Shown here: positions 60,584 to 64,000 of the stretch, one piece after another
How positions within the stretch are numbered: position 1 is the stretch's first letter
Layout: every line of letters starts with the position of its first letter
Origin: Datnioides undecimradiatus
Lineage: Eukaryota > Chordata > Actinopteri > Lobotiformes > Datnioididae
Reading direction: 5' to 3'
Assembly (NCBI GenBank): GCA_008933995.1
Contig: WARS01000010.1
Location: 10,767,001-10,831,000 of the forward strand
Length of the DNA: 64,000 nucleotides
Translations under genes and position numbers: made by a program
The notes under the pieces: generated by a model
Database searches by the model: none
What the model saw: only the letters and a program-made list of their open reading frames with translations
What the model was told of the DNA's origin: nothing

Positions 60584-63476
60584 AGTCAGAGTCCTCTCTA
60601 TTAACTATGGGCCTGAAGGAGGCTCTTCTTACTAGCACCCGATTCTGGCAACGCTACATTATTATGTTCAGTTTAGGCCCTGGGCTCTGGCTTAGAAAGA
60701 GAGAGTCTGACCCACATCGACACAAGCTTCTTCAGACACCATTATTTTTGTTATCATTGCAATAGGCAGGGCTGGGCCAGTGTTGACGCATGCAGTAGTG
60801 GAGCAGGTGAACCAGTCGGTGCTATGATAAGCTGGATGATTAAGCCAGTGAGATAATTGCGTGTTGTGCTGCAAGGGAAAAAAGGCTGGCACTGTGAAGT
60901 GTGAAAAGATGTGGCTAAATATGTTTTTGAAAAGGTAAAATTGAGATCATTGAGATCATCGTGTGGTTTTTCAGCTTTTGGGAACTGTCTTGAACCAGAA
61001 AACACACAGCATTGGTTGGACGTGTAAGCATCCGATTTTGCCCTTTGCTACCCGTTTTCCTTCTGTCCTCTGCTAACTGTCAACGCTGTTTTCTTTAAAC
61101 GGAGCCCTGATTCTGTCGTTTCAAGGTCCTGCATGGATATCTCCTGGAACTTTGACATTTCAGCCAAAGATCGGACTCCGAAAATCTGTTTATGGTAGGG
61201 ATGCTGAAAATATGGACTCTCCAATCATTGGAAATCAAGTAACCTATAAAAAGAGGAAAAAAGGTGCCCGTAAAGTAACAAGAACATTATTTATTTCAGA
61301 TCTCCTCCATTAAAGTTAATAGAAAACCTTGTAAAGTAAAAGATGAGACTTCTTCCCTGCACAGCGACCAAAGTGCTGCTCAGCAGTGAAAAGCTCCACC
61401 CGTTGGCACCAATGGGCACTCCGGCCAATGAGGACAGAAGAAGGAGCTCAGCAATGTCTTTGATTTTACAAGGTTTGTTGACTTAAATAGAGGAGTTCTA
61501 GCTCTGCTGGACCAACATACGCTTTTTGCAACAGTACTTCATCCTGGTCATTACCAAGATTTCCAACCATCCATTGTTTGAGTTTCCATTTTTAATTACC
61601 CATCGACAAGTCGTTTTAATTGCCATAACTTAACCATATGTCAACAGTATCCAATATAAATTCTGTATTAACATGAAACAGTTATATGCATTTAGGATGG
61701 ATACTGGCAATGAATGTCTGATAATGACACCTGCTAACAAAACACTCAAAAGTGTGGTTTTCAAGAAGACCAGTTCTGTAGTTTCTATGGGAGACCTTGT
61801 TGCCCATTGGATCAAATGTTTTGTTTTTTTACTTTCTGAACAATACCGCTATCATTCAGAAAGACTTGTTTACATCTTAGCGTCCTTTTCTCGGTTGTCA
61901 GTTTGAAAAAAATAAAATAAAAAAATCTCACGGCATGTTAATCTGGTTCAGACAGGCTCTGTTCCGTGTGGTCTCAACAAATATAATATCCCATTTGAGT
62001 CATCTATCCTGCATTTCCAAGGGTGTCATCTCATTATTGATTGGAGGAAAGTGAAGAGATATGGATATTACTAGGCTGAAGGCCACAGAGGCACTGAAGG
62101 TGATTCATGGGAGGGTCTTCCACATAATTCAGACCCTGGACAAATAGTTCATTTCCAACAGTGTTGGCATTTGAAGAAATCAAATCCTTGAGGTGAATTT
62201 AAAGCAGGGCCAGAGGCGGATCTGTACCTTGTGCATACCTGGCAGACTCCTGTGAGGTCCCGCAGTTATCTTTCAATTACCACCACAATATACTTCCCCT
62301 CCGCGCACAAACACCCACCGCCCTTAATCCACCGTAAGCAGCGGCCTCTAACAGCGCCTACTGTTTCTGTCGCATAACTATTAAATGCATTTTTTCGCCA
62401 GCTATTTTTATTTCTTCTCTCTTAGCAATCACTGCTGCATATTTCATCCTAACGGTTGCTATTGTTGCACAAAATCACTAGAAGATTATCGTTTTGCAGA
62501 TGGGGGATGAAAGAGTAGTTCTCGCTGTGCAATTTTTTACTGCAGGGACTAACCATTATCATTTTCCTGGCCATGCCCTTTCTGGTAATTCTCCTCCATA
62601 TAGCCTCAACCTTTCTTATGGCTGTCAGTTGTAGAGAACCAATTAACATATTGTGTCCGAGGGAGTCATTCTTCCCAACACTCCTCAGTTTCCCTCCCTC
62701 TGTTTTTGTCACACTGCTAGCTAGTGGGCAGAGTCACACAAATTAGTGGTGTGGGCTGGAAGGCTCAATTACCTTTTAAGGACTTTAGAGGTAGTCTGTG
62801 TCCGTGTCAGCCTGTCTCAGAGCTTCCTCCAACCTGCCTCGATAAGGGCATAAAACGAGAAGGGGAGCGGGAAGGGGGGCAGCAGAAAGAGAAGAGCAAT
62901 TGGTGTGCAAGGGCTGGGTTGAATTTCTAAATGATCTAATTCCTGTGTCTGCAGAGCGTTTCACTGTTGGCATCCCTGTTTCCCCTAGAGACAATGGCAA
63001 CTCTCTTCTTCTCATCAGCCCACCTCAGTCTCACCTCAGCAGCTCCCCTCCCTCCTTCCTCCCACATCTCTTCCTATCTTCTATTGTGTACCACAGCGAG
63101 CGAGGGGACAGCCAGCAGAAAGTCCATTTGAATATGATGGCAGGGGTGTATTCTCAGAGGAACAGCACCACTCTGTGAGCTGTGCCAGGCCTGGCCTTGT
63201 TATCCATCTGTGACCATGTAATGGAGATGGATACTGTACCGCTGGCAGGCTAAAATGGAAGAGATACATGGGCCAGTAGATATCAAGCATCTCAAAGTGT
63301 GAAAATGCTTCAAGCATTGAAAATGTAAAGCAAGAGGCAAGTACGGTGGTGCTGTGATGTGTGAGATAGCAGTATTGCTGATACTGGGAAGTAATCATAT
63401 GGTTCCCACCATATAGACACATAAAATGAGTTATGAACTGAGTGGAAAATTCTGGTTTCTTGACAAAAGTGAGTAC
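60584..63476. other. Non-coding stretch with no recognised feature
   Basis: Opposite-strand overlapping frames (61630-61815 and 61673-61906; 62724-62930 and 62785-63015) show no domain. Pyrimidine-rich sequence lies at about 63040-63075. No repeat family could be assigned. Confidence 0.45.
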
Positions 63477-63493
63477 TTTTTTTTTTTTTTTTT
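63477..63493. repeat. T17 homopolymer
   Basis: Uninterrupted run of 17 T. Confidence 0.95.
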
Positions 63494-64000
63494 AAGTTTT
63501 AACCAATGTTCCTATTAATCAGTCATTCCTTTGGTTGCTGAGAAGTAGAAATATAGCATTAGTGCTACAGAAAGGTGACCCAGGGAGGCAGTCTGTGAAC
63601 TGGAAACAGTTTGTGATGGATATGAACACCAGTAACTGTGTTTGTCTTCATTCCCACCCAAGTCGGGGGCTTGTCTAAGACATGTCGAGCCTGACTGTAC
63701 ATATGCAAATGTATCCTTGTATTAAGATTTATACCACTCAAATCAATTGTGATATAATTGGTCGCTTGCAAAATGTTGGCTTTGCACCCGCTTGACCTTC
63801 AGTTGGATCATTGGTTCCTGGAACAGAATATCTTGCTTGCAACCAGACCGTGATCAGCAAGGTTAGGTTTAGGCATCACACGACAGGTTTAACGGTAGTT
63901 AAACTATCATTGTTTCATATTGACTACATGTTGAAAACAGTGATTTGAGCCGTGAGACAAAGCACTTTTCACAGATTCCCAGATTTAGCATTGCACTCCT
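63494..64000. other. Non-coding stretch to the window end
   Basis: No feature recognised. The minus frame 63565-63771 has no domain. Confidence 0.5.

Overview
The window looks like a stretch of teleost fish nuclear DNA, probably percomorph. It is AT-rich and full of long homopolymers and (CA)n, (GATA)n, (TTTA)n and (AAT)n microsatellites. It also carries degraded copies of interspersed repeats I recognise as typical of fish genomes. There are no operons, ribosome binding sites or long conserved reading frames, so the longest open frames (up to 143 codons) look like chance or repeat-derived frames. I found no protein-coding gene I can name. The window reads as a gene desert or the inside of a very long intron.

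Layout. 1-8.1 kb: unannotatable single-copy DNA plus one old interspersed repeat at about 2.1-2.7 kb. 8.2-8.7 kb: a broken Tc1/mariner-like transposase fragment on the minus strand. 12.2-13.3 kb: a low-complexity cluster with CA and GT microsatellites, a C-rich block that is a strong G-quadruplex motif on the minus strand, and an A-rich tandem array. 14-16.7 kb: two fish dispersed-repeat fragments (the second hAT-like) around an AT-rich stretch that resembles a conserved non-coding element. 22-23.6 kb: a SINE-like repeat with a tRNA-type B box, a TCTA microsatellite and a repeat fragment that supplies an exon-like splice donor. 27-32.3 kb: more repeat fragments, a 9-bp tandem repeat, a consensus RFX X-box, and a GC-rich segment open on both strands. 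32.3-58 kb: mostly featureless, with microsatellites, a possible hAT fragment near 44 kb and a possible conserved element near 48.6 kb. 58.4-59.35 kb: the best-supported feature, a 931-bp non-autonomous hAT element with terminal inverted repeats, a perfect 8-bp target-site duplication and a decayed transposase fragment inside. 60.5 kb: a strong G-quadruplex motif on the plus strand.

There is no gene network to describe. Any function would most likely be regulatory (distal enhancers, chromatin structure), which cannot be shown from one sequence. I saw no credible new biological system. The hAT element and the GC-rich segment at 32.1-32.3 kb most deserve a second look. Repeat families were recognised from memory of their general pattern, not by database search.
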